Shown here in pieces: positions 20,355 to 31,578 of a DNA stretch of 64,000 bases. The stretch's first letter is position 1. Every line of letters starts with the position of its first letter. The stretch covers positions 1,302,001 through 1,366,000 of the forward strand of contig CM074766.1 of the NCBI GenBank assembly GCA_037355855.1, read 5' to 3'. This DNA is from Pseudo-nitzschia pungens (taxonomy: Eukaryota > Bacillariophyta > Bacillariophyceae > Bacillariales > Bacillariaceae). Both the position numbers and the translations under genes were made by a program. The notes under the pieces were generated by a model. It was given only the letters and a program-made list of their open reading frames with translations, was not told the origin of the DNA and made no database searches.

Positions 20355-22424
20355 TTAATCCCCTCCTCCCCCGCACAGTGCCCGGCAGAGGTCCGGCAGC
20401 ACTAGATTGATCTGCTCCATCGTCGTGAAGCGTTCGTCGACAACGTCCACTTCGACGACGTTCCCTTCCGGACAAAAGAGCTCGACGGTTGCGTAGTAAG
20501 GTGACCGAACTCCCAATCCAGGATACACCTGTGCAGCAACGCCCCCACAACCATCGCAGGTCCACCAGTTGTTGGCGTCGTTGGGTTTCCAGAATCGTGG
20601 CAGCGAGATGCACGAGGCGTAGTGGCAACTTGGACAAGGACCAACCATTCCGTCCGATTGGCGAAGGAACAACACTACCGCAAATGCTAGAAACAATGCC
20701 GAGATGATCCCCCCACACCTCAGCGTCAGGATGTGTAATCGGTGGCACCATCTCCCAAAGGATGTCTTCTGTCGTCGCTTGCGATAGTCAAAGGATGAGG
20801 CCGAAAGAAGTCTCAGCGAGGACAACGAAACGAAGAATCCAAATACCAGACCACCCAGATGAGCAAAGTTGTCCACGAATGGCAAGAGACCAACCATGGA
20901 GTTCAGCAAAAGGTCGCATGCCAGCGAAAAATAGCACCAAAACTGCACTCGCCGCCGGCGACGACACCGAATCGCAAAGGGGTCGTCGTTTCGCACCGCG
21001 TTCCTGGCAATGATTTCGGTGGCATTTCGTCCTCCCCGGCTCTCGACATCGTTCGATGGAGGTTGAAACTCGTTCGCCTCCAAGCTTTGTCGCAGCTTTC
21101 GCTGGGAAGTTTCCTCGTGAACTCGTTCTTCGAGCACCAGAAAGAAGAATCGTGAGTTGAGGACAATGTCTCCCACGCACGCACCGACCAACCCGTAAAT
21201 CCCGCCACTGGCACCGACCAGGATGTATCCTGGCTGGATCAGGGCCGATACCGCGTTGCCAAACATACCGCTCGCTAAGAACACTATGCCCGTGTGCAAC
21301 CATCCGTGATTGCGCTCTATGGTCCGGCAGACAAAGAGGAGGAACGCGCCGTTCAACAAAAAGTGGATCACCCCGGCGTGCAGGAAAATGGGTGTGAGCA
21401 GGAGCCACCACTTGCCATCCTCAATCAACGCACGTCCTTGTAGAGCACCTAGTTCCAGCAGGACCTTAGGGCTCGGTCCGATGAGCGGATTGGTCTGGAG
21501 TGTCTCGATTTTCCAGTTGTTCTTGTGGAATGCCCAGATCATCATGACCGCGCTCGCCAACAATGTGAACGAGACAAACAGGGGCCTCTTGAGCCGGCCC
21601 TGTCGTTCCTTGGCGTAATAATCGCTCCATGCCACGTAGGGCTCTCCCGCCCGACGCCGATAGGCAGCGTCCTGTGCCCATTCCAGATCGGACCGAATGT
21701 CTGACAGATTCGAAAACAATCCCAGGATCATGTACGGTCGATTCCGAGATTTCTTTTGGCGCTCCATCTGAGCAAACTTGAAGAACTTGAAAAATAATAC
21801 CACCGTAGGATCCCTAAAGCGCGGTAACTTTTTCTTGGAAGGTTGCGCTTGGTGTTGATCATTGGGCTCGGTCTCAGAGGCCACTTCGAGAGAGTGGCTG
21901 CGATTGCCATTGCCATTGCCATTGCGATTGCGATTGTGCTTCTCGGACGCAAACGAGTAACTCCGAAGGGATTGAATGACGCTGTCGTCGTCTAGCAGAG
22001 ACGGAATGACGGGAGTACCGTGGTTCCCCGTCACTACGGTCTCGCATTCTGCCATAGGGTTGAGCTCGTTTCGGGTCTCTCTCTTGCGCTTTGGTTTGGC
22101 CCGCCGCACGTGGAACACTGGATGGTCTTCGTCCTCGTCGTTCTCGCAATACCTGCGGTCGCAGCCCGCAATACCAACCGTATCGTCGCACCATCCCGGT
22201 TCGGCAGCTTCCTCCCTCTCCTCGGATCCAAAAGCACTTAGTGGATCTGTAACTCGTTCGACATCGGTGAAACACCCTAGAAAATAATTGGCACGCGTCT
22301 CTTCGTCGTCAATGCTCTTGGAGGATGCGGATACAGATTCGGCCGGTTGTGGCGATGATGGGAGTGGCATTTTGGACTCTTCCATTACACCGCCGTTTTC
22401 CTCGGGGTCGTTATTCTTGTTCAT
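20355..22424 (-). CDS. Rhomboid-family intramembrane serine protease
   Basis: Rhomboids cut transmembrane substrates inside the membrane with a Ser-His dyad. The first ATG is at 22424-22422 (MNKNNDPEENGG); 16 upstream codons start only with TTG. About 300 N-terminal residues are cytosolic and acidic. The membrane core carries the family marks in order: HAGVIHFLLNGAFLL (the H-x-N region), GYILVGASGGIYGLVGA (catalytic Ser in GASG), and DNFAHLGGLVFGFF (catalytic His). A hydrophilic loop of about 60 residues follows the Ser helix (RVHEETSQRKLRQSLEANE). The C-terminal 100 residues contain CPSCHYASC and CDGCGG, a possible zinc ribbon not found in minimal rhomboids. All catalytic residues are present, so it is predicted active. 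Substrate and membrane are unknown. It is divergent from the IPK1 fusion gene. Confidence 0.92.
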   Translation of the reverse strand: MNKNNDPEENGGVMEESKMPLPSSPQPAESVSASSKSIDDEETRANYFLGCFTDVERVTDPLSAFGSEEREEAAEPGWCDDTVGIAGCDRRYCENDEDEDHPVFHVRRAKPKRKRETRNELNPMAECETVVTGNHGTPVIPSLLDDDSVIQSLRSYSFASEKHNRNRNGNGNGNRSHSLEVASETEPNDQHQAQPSKKKLPRFRDPTVVLFFKFFKFAQMERQKKSRNRPYMILGLFSNLSDIRSDLEWAQDAAYRRRAGEPYVAWSDYYAKERQGRLKRPLFVSFTLLASAVMMIWAFHKNNWKIETLQTNPLIGPSPKVLLELGALQGRALIEDGKWWLLLTPIFLHAGVIHFLLNGAFLLFVCRTIERNHGWLHTGIVFLASGMFGNAVSALIQPGYILVGASGGIYGLVGACVGDIVLNSRFFFLVLEERVHEETSQRKLRQSLEANEFQPPSNDVESRGGRNATEIIARNAVRNDDPFAIRCRRRRRVQFWCYFSLACDLLLNSMVGLLPFVDNFAHLGGLVFGFFVSLSSLRLLSASSFDYRKRRQKTSFGRWCHRLHILTLRCGGIISALFLAFAVVLFLRQSDGMVGPCPSCHYASCISLPRFWKPNDANNWWTCDGCGGVAAQVYPGLGVRSPYYATVELFCPEGNVVEVDVVDERFTTMEQINLVLPDLCRALCGGGGD

Positions 22425-23173
22425 GGTCACGGGAGCCCAAAGACGAAAGAGATCCGTGGTTGTCTGTCCCAATGGTATTGTTTTGGTTTCTCGGATGTGT
22501 CTTTCCGATCCAAAGAAGGGTTCTTGATGAAGACTTTGCGTTTAGCAATTTAATGCAAGACATTCAACCATTACTGGGGGAGCTTTTTGAATATCATAGA
22601 TCTCGGCATTCCCGACGGGGGGAAAAGTCACCACAAAAGCTAGTGCGCATTGCGATGCACGGTTTCACTTCTCCCGAGTCCGAGTCACAAAACTGCCTCG
22701 GTCTAACGACTTCCTCTCGTTTTTCAGTGGTTTCGGTTCGGGTTCCATCGAGCTGTTCAGTCAATGCTATTGAATCAATCATCGCTATCCACGCGACACC
22801 AGTACGGAGGGAGTAGTTTCTCTGTTCTTCAAACCACGAAACGGATACAGTATTCGTGAGAGAAACGGCAGAAGAAGATGTTTTCAGAAAGAATGCATGT
22901 TGCAAGTTTTTGTTGAAACGGATTGAGGATGTCATTCAAATTGGTTTCCGGTTTTCTCATGTACCAGGAATAGGATCCGGTACGTACGTCGTACGGTTAC
23001 ACGGAAGTCGGCCTTATCGCAATGGTGGGTTAACCTACTCTACATATGTAAAAACCATAAGATACCAAATTTAGGGATATTTTTATGGGGGCTTCATTTT
23101 AGGTACGGTAGGTAAGTTATCCACATACGAGTAACAGGCGTATCTATCGATCGAAGCTTTGAACCAATGGATT
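22425..23173. other. Divergent promoter region
   Basis: 749 bp between the rhomboid gene and the IPK1 fusion gene, expected to hold both promoters. Short open frames show no domain. A GGTAAGTTATCCACATACGA stretch lies near 23110. Confidence 0.45.
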
Positions 23174-25687
23174 ATGGAATTTTCTTTCTTCTTCGAATCA
23201 ACATCACCGAGAGCAGAGTTAGAGGTTAGAGACCAACGATGTCAGATGCCCATTCATCTCAACGAACCAAACATTCTGACTGCCTCACGAAGACGGCACG
23301 AAAGTTTAGTATTCGGTGCCATTGCGACGGCATTTCTTGGTTGCGAGACACTCAACCCTGGTGCCAATGATCGGTGTGGTAGTTCTGTAGTTCGACAACG
23401 ATCCGATTCATTCGGTTTGGAGGATCTCGGATCAGCAATGCTGATTTCCTGCGGCAAAAGCCGAAGTGCTCATCGCCATGGCGTGGGTCGTTTTGATGAT
23501 GGGTGCCGTGCGGATCCAATGGATGGTGAGTCCCTTCGCCTTGAGCAAGGCAGGGAGAAGATCCCTAGAACCACGCAGCCGGATACAACAGCAACAAAAC
23601 GAGTGCAAATCTCGAACAACGCAGAGGAGTGGGAGTACGTTGCCGAGGGCGGTGCCAACGTCGTTTTTCGTCCCGGCAGACGTGCGGAAAATTCTCCCAC
23701 GATATCGGGTTTGGATTGCGTCCTTCGCGTCCCAAAGTCTTCCCAGCCTTTCGGTGCTTCCGATCTGTTAGAGTTCATTCGCGAGTCTGTGCTCCCCGTC
23801 ATGAATCACGCACCGAACACTGGCAACATCTACGGCGGCATCGACGACGAAGCGAAAAACAAATACCGGCTTTACGGAACGCTCGTACTACCGGGATCGA
23901 CCGCGTTTCTCGACGATCTCAACGAGCGGTTGCAATCCCCGATGATGGAAGCACGCCGTCCGGAGCATCGCCGTGGATCTCAGCTTCATTGCCCAGCTGC
24001 AGGCCTTGCAGCAGCTGATGAAGACTCTCCGTTGATGCTCCTTCCAGATGTCGTCGGTGCCGGAGACGTGTGCATCGAACTAAAACCCAAGAGCAGCTTG
24101 GGACTCGACAGCAACAACCATCACCATGGCATCGACAGGTACTGCGGAAGAACGATGAAACAACGAACCTGTCGGTATTGCATGCACCAGGCATGGAAGG
24201 TACACTGCGGCAAGCTCCGAGGGCCGCGGAGGAGGGGCCACGAATATTGCCCGATGGACCTGTTTTCCGGGGAGACGTTGCGAATGGCAAAGGCAGTCCG
24301 GGCACTGATGGACGACCCCCAAAACAACCTTCGCCTATTTCGGCCCGACGGGACGGAACTCACGGGAACAATCCGCTCGACGACGACCACGAATACCATC
24401 CCGGGGGGAATGAACGCGGAGGAATTGGTGGCGGTGGTGGTCCATGCATTGCGCGAGAGCAGAGTGCTGGATGACCTGCGCCGGGCCCACGAACTGGACG
24501 AGCTGGACATCGAGGGGATGTGGTCGTTGCACGAAACAATCGAATCGGCTCGCAACGAGGACGAAACCGCGACTCCAATGGATGCTGCTAAAGACAGCGG
24601 TAGCAATGCTGCCAAGCATCCGCAATGTCACGAACCGCAATCTCAACCGAAACCGCAGTTCGCTCCCAGAATCCATCGATTTTTCGAGGCCATGGGATGT
24701 GATAACACGACAACGTGGAAGGAAATTCGATCGCGGTACCAGAAACTATTGGAAGAATATCTATTGGCTACCACCATGAAAGATTGTTCATTGCTCCTGT
24801 CTATTCGAAAAGCGTCGAACGAACAAATCCGCAATCCCATCCAGGGGTCGTGGGAAGAAATGGAATATCGTATTGAATGCGACGGAGGAGTTTACTTCGT
24901 TTTGATCTCGATCGTGGATCTAGATCGGAAACCAGCGTCTCGATTGTCCAAATACCATCGCCTGGACCACGACATTGTGCACCACTACAGCGAAAGCCAC
25001 GGGCTGCACGAAAAGGACTGTTTCGGACTCGCGGTGCGGACGTCCCAATTATCGTCCGATGAGGCCATGGTTCCCGTTCGGGGAAACATGATGTGTCGGC
25101 TGTTGTTTCCCAACCCCGTGTGTTTGTTGACAGTGTACGATCGCATCGGACACACCTCCAATGTGATGACACTCACGTGGCTGACACCGATTGATAACGG
25201 CGGGACTTTTGTGTGCTCGATCCACAAGCGACGCCACACAGCCGGCCTCCTCAACGTATCGAGTACCTTTGTCCTCAACGTCCCGACCTTGGACATGGAG
25301 GACACGGTGCTCGGCATCGGATCGTGCTCGGGCAGGGACACGGACAAGTTCCGGAAATTTGGTCTCGAGGTCTGCCGTCCGGGGGGGTTTGCCGCTGGAG
25401 AAGTGACCGCCACGGATATCTGCAACAAGAAAAAGAGCAAGAAGCACCAGAGCGAGCAAGAACGGATCAAGCACGCCATTGCGTTGCGAGATTGCATCGC
25501 CCACACCGTGTGCACCGTCAAGGAAAAGCAAGACCACGGCCAGCACTGGTTGATGGTGTGTACCCAGCAGCTTGCCTGGTGTCGGAAACCCTACTTCGAA
25601 GACGGCAAGCGCTTTCGTCGGAGTTCCGAATCGTTGGCTCCGTATATGACCTTTCTGGGGTCCAAGACGTTTGGTTCGGTGGTTTGA
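23174..25687 (+). CDS. IPK1: Inositol-pentakisphosphate 2-kinase fused to a flavin-reductase-like domain
   Basis: One uninterrupted frame of about 837 residues from the ATG at 23174. The first 150 residues are not conserved. Residues from about 150 to 600 match Ins(1,3,4,5,6)P5 2-kinase, which makes phytate: WEYVAEGGANVVFRPG (Gly-rich nucleotide loop), CIELKPKSS (the E-x-K-P-K ligand motif), RTCRYCMHQAWK, EYCPMDLFSG, and VDLDRKPASRLSKYHRLD (the D-L-D-x-K-P metal motif). From about residue 630 the protein becomes an FMN-binding split-barrel like flavin reductases: RLLFPNPVCLLTVYDRIGHT, NVMTLTWLTPI, a Ser/Thr-rich turn, STFVLNVPT and DTDKFRKFGLEV. No stop, gap or splice-like sequence separates the halves. 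The fusion may link inositol phosphate synthesis to a flavin or redox reaction, but that is inference. The alternative is two overlapping transcripts, with an internal ATG at about 25064. Confidence 0.87.
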   Translation: MEFSFFFESTSPRAELEVRDQRCQMPIHLNEPNILTASRRRHESLVFGAIATAFLGCETLNPGANDRCGSSVVRQRSDSFGLEDLGSAMLISCGKSRSAHRHGVGRFDDGCRADPMDGESLRLEQGREKIPRTTQPDTTATKRVQISNNAEEWEYVAEGGANVVFRPGRRAENSPTISGLDCVLRVPKSSQPFGASDLLEFIRESVLPVMNHAPNTGNIYGGIDDEAKNKYRLYGTLVLPGSTAFLDDLNERLQSPMMEARRPEHRRGSQLHCPAAGLAAADEDSPLMLLPDVVGAGDVCIELKPKSSLGLDSNNHHHGIDRYCGRTMKQRTCRYCMHQAWKVHCGKLRGPRRRGHEYCPMDLFSGETLRMAKAVRALMDDPQNNLRLFRPDGTELTGTIRSTTTTNTIPGGMNAEELVAVVVHALRESRVLDDLRRAHELDELDIEGMWSLHETIESARNEDETATPMDAAKDSGSNAAKHPQCHEPQSQPKPQFAPRIHRFFEAMGCDNTTTWKEIRSRYQKLLEEYLLATTMKDCSLLLSIRKASNEQIRNPIQGSWEEMEYRIECDGGVYFVLISIVDLDRKPASRLSKYHRLDHDIVHHYSESHGLHEKDCFGLAVRTSQLSSDEAMVPVRGNMMCRLLFPNPVCLLTVYDRIGHTSNVMTLTWLTPIDNGGTFVCSIHKRRHTAGLLNVSSTFVLNVPTLDMEDTVLGIGSCSGRDTDKFRKFGLEVCRPGGFAAGEVTATDICNKKKSKKHQSEQERIKHAIALRDCIAHTVCTVKEKQDHGQHWLMVCTQQLAWCRKPYFEDGKRFRRSSESLAPYMTFLGSKTFGSVV

Positions 25688-27675
25688 TGAATGTGGCAAT
25701 GCAATCTTCCGCAGTGGGTTGCGTCATGCGTGCAAACACACATACACATGCATGCGCTTACTTTGTGAAATCTTTCCAATGGAGAACAACTCCAGGTCTG
25801 TATTCCGAGAAAGCGAATACTACCAGGGACAGCGGCAAAATGCACAGAGGGAACTAAATTCTTTGGTCCTCGTGTATTAACTACATTTTCCGTGAAAGTT
25901 GTCCGATCAAAAGCGGAGTCAACATCGAACCCTCACGCAATGTCTTCATAATGCGCATTGTAGTGCGTGCGAGCTTGCGTAGTGTGCCCGTTTATCTTGT
26001 ATTGAAGGCACTCGTCAACAAATACGAATAGACGCTCTCATCATGGTACCTGGTGGAATATAATCAATCTCGCAGCTTCCGTAACCTTCCTATCGGAGAT
26101 TGTAGAAATAGGAGACACGACTTCAAAGAGGCGGCAATTCATTTAGAATGATGGAGTACAAATGATAGGCACAGTACACACTCAAACTCCGACTCCGTTG
26201 GTTTCTTGGGAATATGCTAAGTCGCCAGGTTTGAGAAAGATTTTTGACACGCATTACTACCTGACAGGGAATGCAGCGCTTCATTTTATTCATTTCCGCC
26301 AGCTTTAATTCCGAAAGAAAAAAACAATGTTTTGGGGCATTTCACTGCTCGAAGCAAAGTTGAAATTCGACGCAGCGAATGGCAATATCTGCACATGTTT
26401 TTGATTTCTTCCTATGCTATCAAGAGTAGTTGAAAAGGGCATTGGTGCTTTCTACCGCGACTAAGATCCGCTCCAGAAAATGCGTCGTAATGGAATACTA
26501 TTGTTACTGCTGCTAGTAGTATAAAAAAACAATTTTCGAAACTAACCCCATCCTGTCCATCATAAACTCGCACACAGCTGTTTGGTCTCGATTTGTTGCA
26601 TGGCTGAAATTTTATCCGCATGGTCATCGGAATTGATTGATTCTTTCAAGTTTTATGTTGTGAAGGTTTGTTTTTTGAAGAAAGCAACCCACAAAGACAG
26701 TTCGCAGTTCGTAGTTTGCGAAGAAGGGGATTAGCGAGCTTCACCGTTTAACTCTCAATTAGTCATAGGTACTTAAATGACTGCGTTCTCGGTTGGATTC
26801 ATAACATCATACACCGTTTTCTTCACACAAAACATCGACGATGATCTTCACCAATATGAATTTCGTAATGTCTCGATTATTGAGAGTCGTGTTGGTCAGA
26901 GTGTTGGGGGAACGGTTGGAGCAGGGAGGCAACTAGCCGAGAGAGAACGAGAGGTGGAAAGAAAGACCGAAGGAGTTTGGCTTACGGGTATTTCCTGACC
27001 TTCTCGGTGACCTTATCTCGACACTCAGTCGCCACTCTTCCTACAGTCCTTCCTCGAAACCCTAAGGACAGCTCGAGCGTTCTGGTCCTCGATGACGGCG
27101 AGAGAGCACGACGGAAGTGGTTGCGGACACTATAGTTTTGAGGTGCGATAAAAAGGCTGTTTGCCGAAAGCTTACAGAGTCAAGAAAGTGGAATTATGAG
27201 AAGGAGAAGTAGCGGAAAGGATTATTTCGCTTCAGCTCTAACGCAAACAGAAGACAAAGCTTGCCCCGCTGCGAGCAGAATCAGCACCATCCATTGTGAG
27301 AGGTCTCGTTTGCGTTCCTTGATGGGTCTGTACCGTCTTCCATTGTGGTATTCGAAAATAAATCATTATTCAATTCGATTACGTCCGAAGTTGTTTTACC
27401 ACGTCATGGTTCATTGAAACGGTAACTTGTCCCAGTCAATGCGTACCATTGAATCACCACCTCGTGGGGTGTTCCATGTTGAGGTTTAATCATCCTCGCT
27501 GCGGCATTCATAAGTTACTAGAATCCAATTCAATTGATTTTCTGGAGTTGCTTGGGCGTCGAAGGCCCAGGGAAAGGGCTGGTGGTGGAAGCCGCGTCCC
27601 AACTCCTGAACTTTATAGCATAAACAGAAAACACCTTTTGTTCGTATTTCTCTACTATTGCTGGATCCTGACAGC
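25688..27675. other. Intergenic, no gene recognised
   Basis: About 2 kb. The longest open frames are 71-80 codons, in different frames and strands, without domain signal. The sequence is low in microsatellites compared with other gaps here. Confidence 0.45.
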
Positions 27676-29758
27676 ATGTCGACACGATCACAATCGTTCC
27701 GTAAAAACCATAGAGCGATCGGAACGATCCTCTTCTTTGCATTTCTGGTCGGGATTCATTCCGCGTCAGCAACGGCTACGTTGTCGATAGTACCTGCAGA
27801 CAAGAAACTCGCGAGACACAAAGCTTTCGACCACAAGCGACTTCAACGAAAGTTGGAACCATTGTCCGAGACGTGCGAAGCAGCAGAGCCGATTGTCTTA
27901 TTGCCGATAGAACAAGACGTTTCGATTACAAGAGGATTCCCCGAACAAGCCGGTCATTTCTCTCTGACATCGTCCACCGTCAATGCAACGCCATCGAACG
28001 GAGGGGTACCTTCTTGCACTGGTGCAGAGTCGGGTGATGTGTCACCGAGTTTGTGGTATACCTTCGTTGGAACTGGAGATGGCATGTACGCATCGGTGTG
28101 TCGACACCAAACAAATTTCGAAGCACGGATCTCGGTCTACGCAAGTAACAGCGAAAGCGATCAGTGCGACAACCTGTTCTGCGTCATTGGTGCTTCGCGG
28201 AGATTCGGTTGCCTATCTCCTCCGGATGGTACGTATCTTCCAAGCACAAGTCTTTCTCCGAGCGCTACGCAGGCTGACCCAATACAGTTCGATATCCGAG
28301 AACCTTGTGATGTGCAGTGGGTTGCAGAGGCAGGCACGACATACTTTATTCGTGTCCATGGTGATACCATCTCGGAAGTTGGCTCTTTTCTCTTGTCAAT
28401 CGAGACTCTACCGAAAGAACACCCTTTGAACGAAGCGCGGTCGGAATGTGACAAGGAGAAAATGCGTCGAGAAGGTCCGTTCATGCCAGAGTGTCAATGC
28501 ATCTCAGACCCAGCAAACTGTGGATACAGCTTGACATGTGTCGACAGCGATTGCCTCAAGTGCAACCCGGATCTCGATACATGCGGTTTCAATTCTGTCG
28601 AGTGGGAAATTCAAGTCAGGGAGGGTGGTGAAACATCGGCCCAAGCATCCCGCGATGCATTCTATCTGGCCAAGAAGCCAAGGAGAGGACCGCAAGAGAT
28701 GGAAATCGAGAAACTGTTGTCGTCGGAGAAATGTGTCGAAACGAAGGACCCCTACAAGGTATGCATGGAGATGAAAGAACAAATATTTTTGTTAACAGGG
28801 TTCCGGTGGCGACATGATCAACGACCCAAAAGACACCTTCTTGTGCGAGTGTCGAGACACGACCTGAAACGGGTGGAGCTATGCTTCTTTGTGGTCTTTT
28901 TGATGAGTGGGATTTTTGTGTCTCGGATGGCGTTGGAACTTCTGGCGAGGAGGCGCTTTGTGCAACTGTCATGTTCGGGCCAAACGATATCTCAGTTTGG
29001 AATGTTAGAATCAACGTTTCGGGCGTTCGATTATGTCGTAGATAAAAACAGAACCTTGGATGTCCGACGACATGTCAATGATTGCGAAGTCTTTCTAGAT
29101 GGATCCGGATGCCAATCGTGCGAAAGCATTGCATGTAAAAATGGTAACGTCGACCCGTTGCTCGAAGGGACAGTTTTTTCGGAAGAAATGGGTACCTTCA
29201 CAGACTTGAAAGTTGACTGTTCTAACTTGAAAAATGGGGCGACCTTTGAATGCGGTGTAACAACAAAAGATAACTTTCTAGCCTTGCTAAATGGGGAAAT
29301 AACCGGAAATCTCCGCCCACCATCCATTCTCGATCCACAAGTGCAAGAAACCGATGGGGACATGGCACTTCGTGGTAAGATTCTAAGTTGAGAAATGTGT
29401 TGTGTGCATCTCGTCACTTTGGTCTGTGAAAAAGGATGTCGCCAAGCACTCAAAATTTCCATGCTTATTCTAATCATCACAGAGGATCCAAAAAGCAACG
29501 CGTCCGTCGAAGAAGGTGAGCCTACTACAAGAGGATGTACACTTTCAAACCTGTTCAATCCTTCTCATAAATCGAACGCTACTTGTTTGGAAAACTCCCG
29601 TACCTACCTTACCGTACTTTACACCAGATGATGAAGATACACGAGACCAAGAATCAAGCTCAGCTGTTGCTTGTGACAGTGCAACATGGATACTACTCTG
29701 TGCCATCTGCAATATTTTATTCCCTTTTGCTCTTTTTTGGCATTCCTTCTTGATGTAA
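27676..29758 (+). CDS. Secreted/membrane-anchored Cys-rich protein, multi-exon, frame-disrupted
   Basis: The ATG at 27676 opens a signal sequence (AIGTILFFAFLVGIHSASA). The first part (to 28758) contains a beta-rich region with paired Cys (LWYTFVGTGDGMYASVC, TTYFIRVHG). The 3' end is well defined by two GT-AG introns: 29375-29482 (108 bp) and 29516-29627 (112 bp). They join an Asp/Glu-rich linker to a hydrophobic tail (ATWILLCAICNILFPFALFW) ending at TAA 29758. That gives a signal peptide at one end and a membrane anchor at the other. Between 28759 and 29040 the Cys-rich core (DTFLCECRDTT, then MLLCGLFDEWDFCVSDG, then DCEVFLDGSGCQSCE) is spread over three frames. A 40-bp GTATGC...AACAG segment (28759-28798) may be an intron, but two more single-base shifts are needed. 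C-x2-C cores of this kind are known from diatom secreted proteins of unknown role. Confidence 0.6.
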
Positions 29759-30150
29759 TCAACGGACACAGATTGGTGAATAAATGCTAAGGAATAGCGG
29801 TCAAAAGTCACCTTGGCTTAATCAAGTTCACTTCTTCATGATACTCACTATTCTCCCCCCCCCCCCCCCTTGTCGAACTCCACATTTCTGATGTCCATCA
29901 CGGCGTTAAAGTTACTCACGTGTTCGGTAAATACCAGATCACTACCTATTTTCATATCACAAGTCTAGCAAGGTTTACTGTATTTCCTATTTTTGTACAA
30001 ACATTATGGCTTGAACTTTTTGCGTCAGGAATGATGACAGAAAAGTCAGTGGCGGATACATAGTACGAAGTATCTTCTTAATACTACTACATGTACTCCG
30101 TCGTACGAAGTATTATTTTTTTATTCATTGAAGTATTACTTTTTTATTTA
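29759..30150. other. Short intergenic region with poly-C run
   Basis: A run of about 14 C near 29856-29869 and ACGAAGTATT words near 30066-30130 lie before the minisatellite. No gene. Confidence 0.5.
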
Positions 30151-31578
30151 TTGATTGACGCGATAGAGGTGCGGATCGGTTTGCGATAGAGGTGCGGATC
30201 GGTTATAGAGGTGCGGATCGGTTTGGAATAGAGGTGCGGATCGGATTGCGATAGAGGTTCGGATCGGTTGACGCAATAGAGGTGCGTATCGGTTGACACG
30301 ATAGAGGTGCGGATCGGTTGACACGATAGAGGTGCGGATCGGTTGACATGATAGAGGTGCGGATCGGTTGACACGATAGAGGTGCGGATCGGTTGACACG
30401 ATAGAGGTGCGGATCGGTTTGCGATAGAGGTGCGGATCGGATTGCGATAGAGGTGCGGATCGGTTGACGCAATAGAGGTGCGGATCGGATGACACGATAG
30501 AGGTGCGGATCGGTTGACGCAATAGAGGTGCGGATCGGTTGACGCGATAGAGGTGCGGATCGGTTTGGAATAGAGGTGCGGATCGGATTGCGATAGAGGT
30601 GCGGATCGGTTGACGCAATAGAGGTGCGGATCGGATGACACGATAGAGGTGCGGATCGGTTGACGCAATAGAGGTGCGGATCGGTTGACGCAATAGAGGT
30701 GCGGATCGGTTTGGAATAGAGGTGCGGATCGGATTGCGATAGAGGTGCGGATCGGTTGACGCAATAGAGGTGCGGATCGGATGACACGATAGAGGTGCGG
30801 ATCGGTTGACGCAATAGAGGTGCGTATCGGTTTGCAATAGAGGTGCGTATCGGTTTGGAATAGAGGTGCGGATCGGTTTGCGATAGAGGTGCGGATCGGT
30901 TGACGCAATAGAGGTGCGGATCGGTTGACACGATAGAGGTGCGGATCGGTTGACACGATAGAGGTGCTGATCAGTTGACACGATAGAGGTGCGGATCGGT
31001 TTGCGATAGAGGTGCGGATCGGTTGACGCAATAGAGGTGCGGATCGGATTGCAATAGAGGTGCAGATCGGTTTGCGATAGAGGTGCGGATCGGTTGACGC
31101 AATAGAGGTGCGTATCGGTTTGCAATAGAGGTGCGTATCGGTTTGGAATAGAGGTGCGGATCGGTTTGCGATAGAGGTGCGGATCGGTTGACGCAATAGA
31201 GGTGCGGATCGGATGACACGATAGAGGTGCGGATCGGTTTGCAATAGAGGTGCTGATCGGTTGACGCAATAGAGGTGCGGATCGGTTTGCGATAGAGGTG
31301 CGGATCGGTTGACGCAATAGAGGTGCGTATCGGTTTGGAATAGAGGTGCGGATTGGTTGACGCAATAGAGGTGCGGATTGGTGTGCAATAGAGGTGCAGA
31401 TCGGTTGACGCAATAGAGGTACGGATCGGTTTGCAGTAGAGGTGCGGATCAGTTTGGAATAGAGGTGCAGATCGGTTTGCAATAGAGGTGCGGATCGGAA
31501 TGCAATAGAGGTGCGGATCGGATTGCAATAGAGGTGCGGATCGGTTTGGATTAGAGGTGCAGATCGGAATGCAATTCA
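30151..31578. repeat. Minisatellite, about 60 units of 22-25 bp
   Basis: The constant core ATAGAGGTGCGGATCGG is followed by one of a few linkers: TTGACGCA, TTGACACG, TTTGCG, TTTGCA, TTTGGA, ATTGCG or ATGACACG. Linker types recur in higher-order order, for example around 30467-30540, 30600-30675 and 30740-30815, so blocks of several units were duplicated together. Because the usual unit is not a multiple of three and holds no minus-strand stop, all three minus frames are open for over 1 kb. I regard these frames as a by-product, not a gene. Confidence 0.95.

Noticed and set aside
30144..31482. Open frames of 414 and 444 codons on the minus strand
   Set aside because: They are made only of the 22-25 bp minisatellite, exist in all three frames at once, and encode cyclic permutations of the same short peptides. 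I treat them as repeat artefacts.
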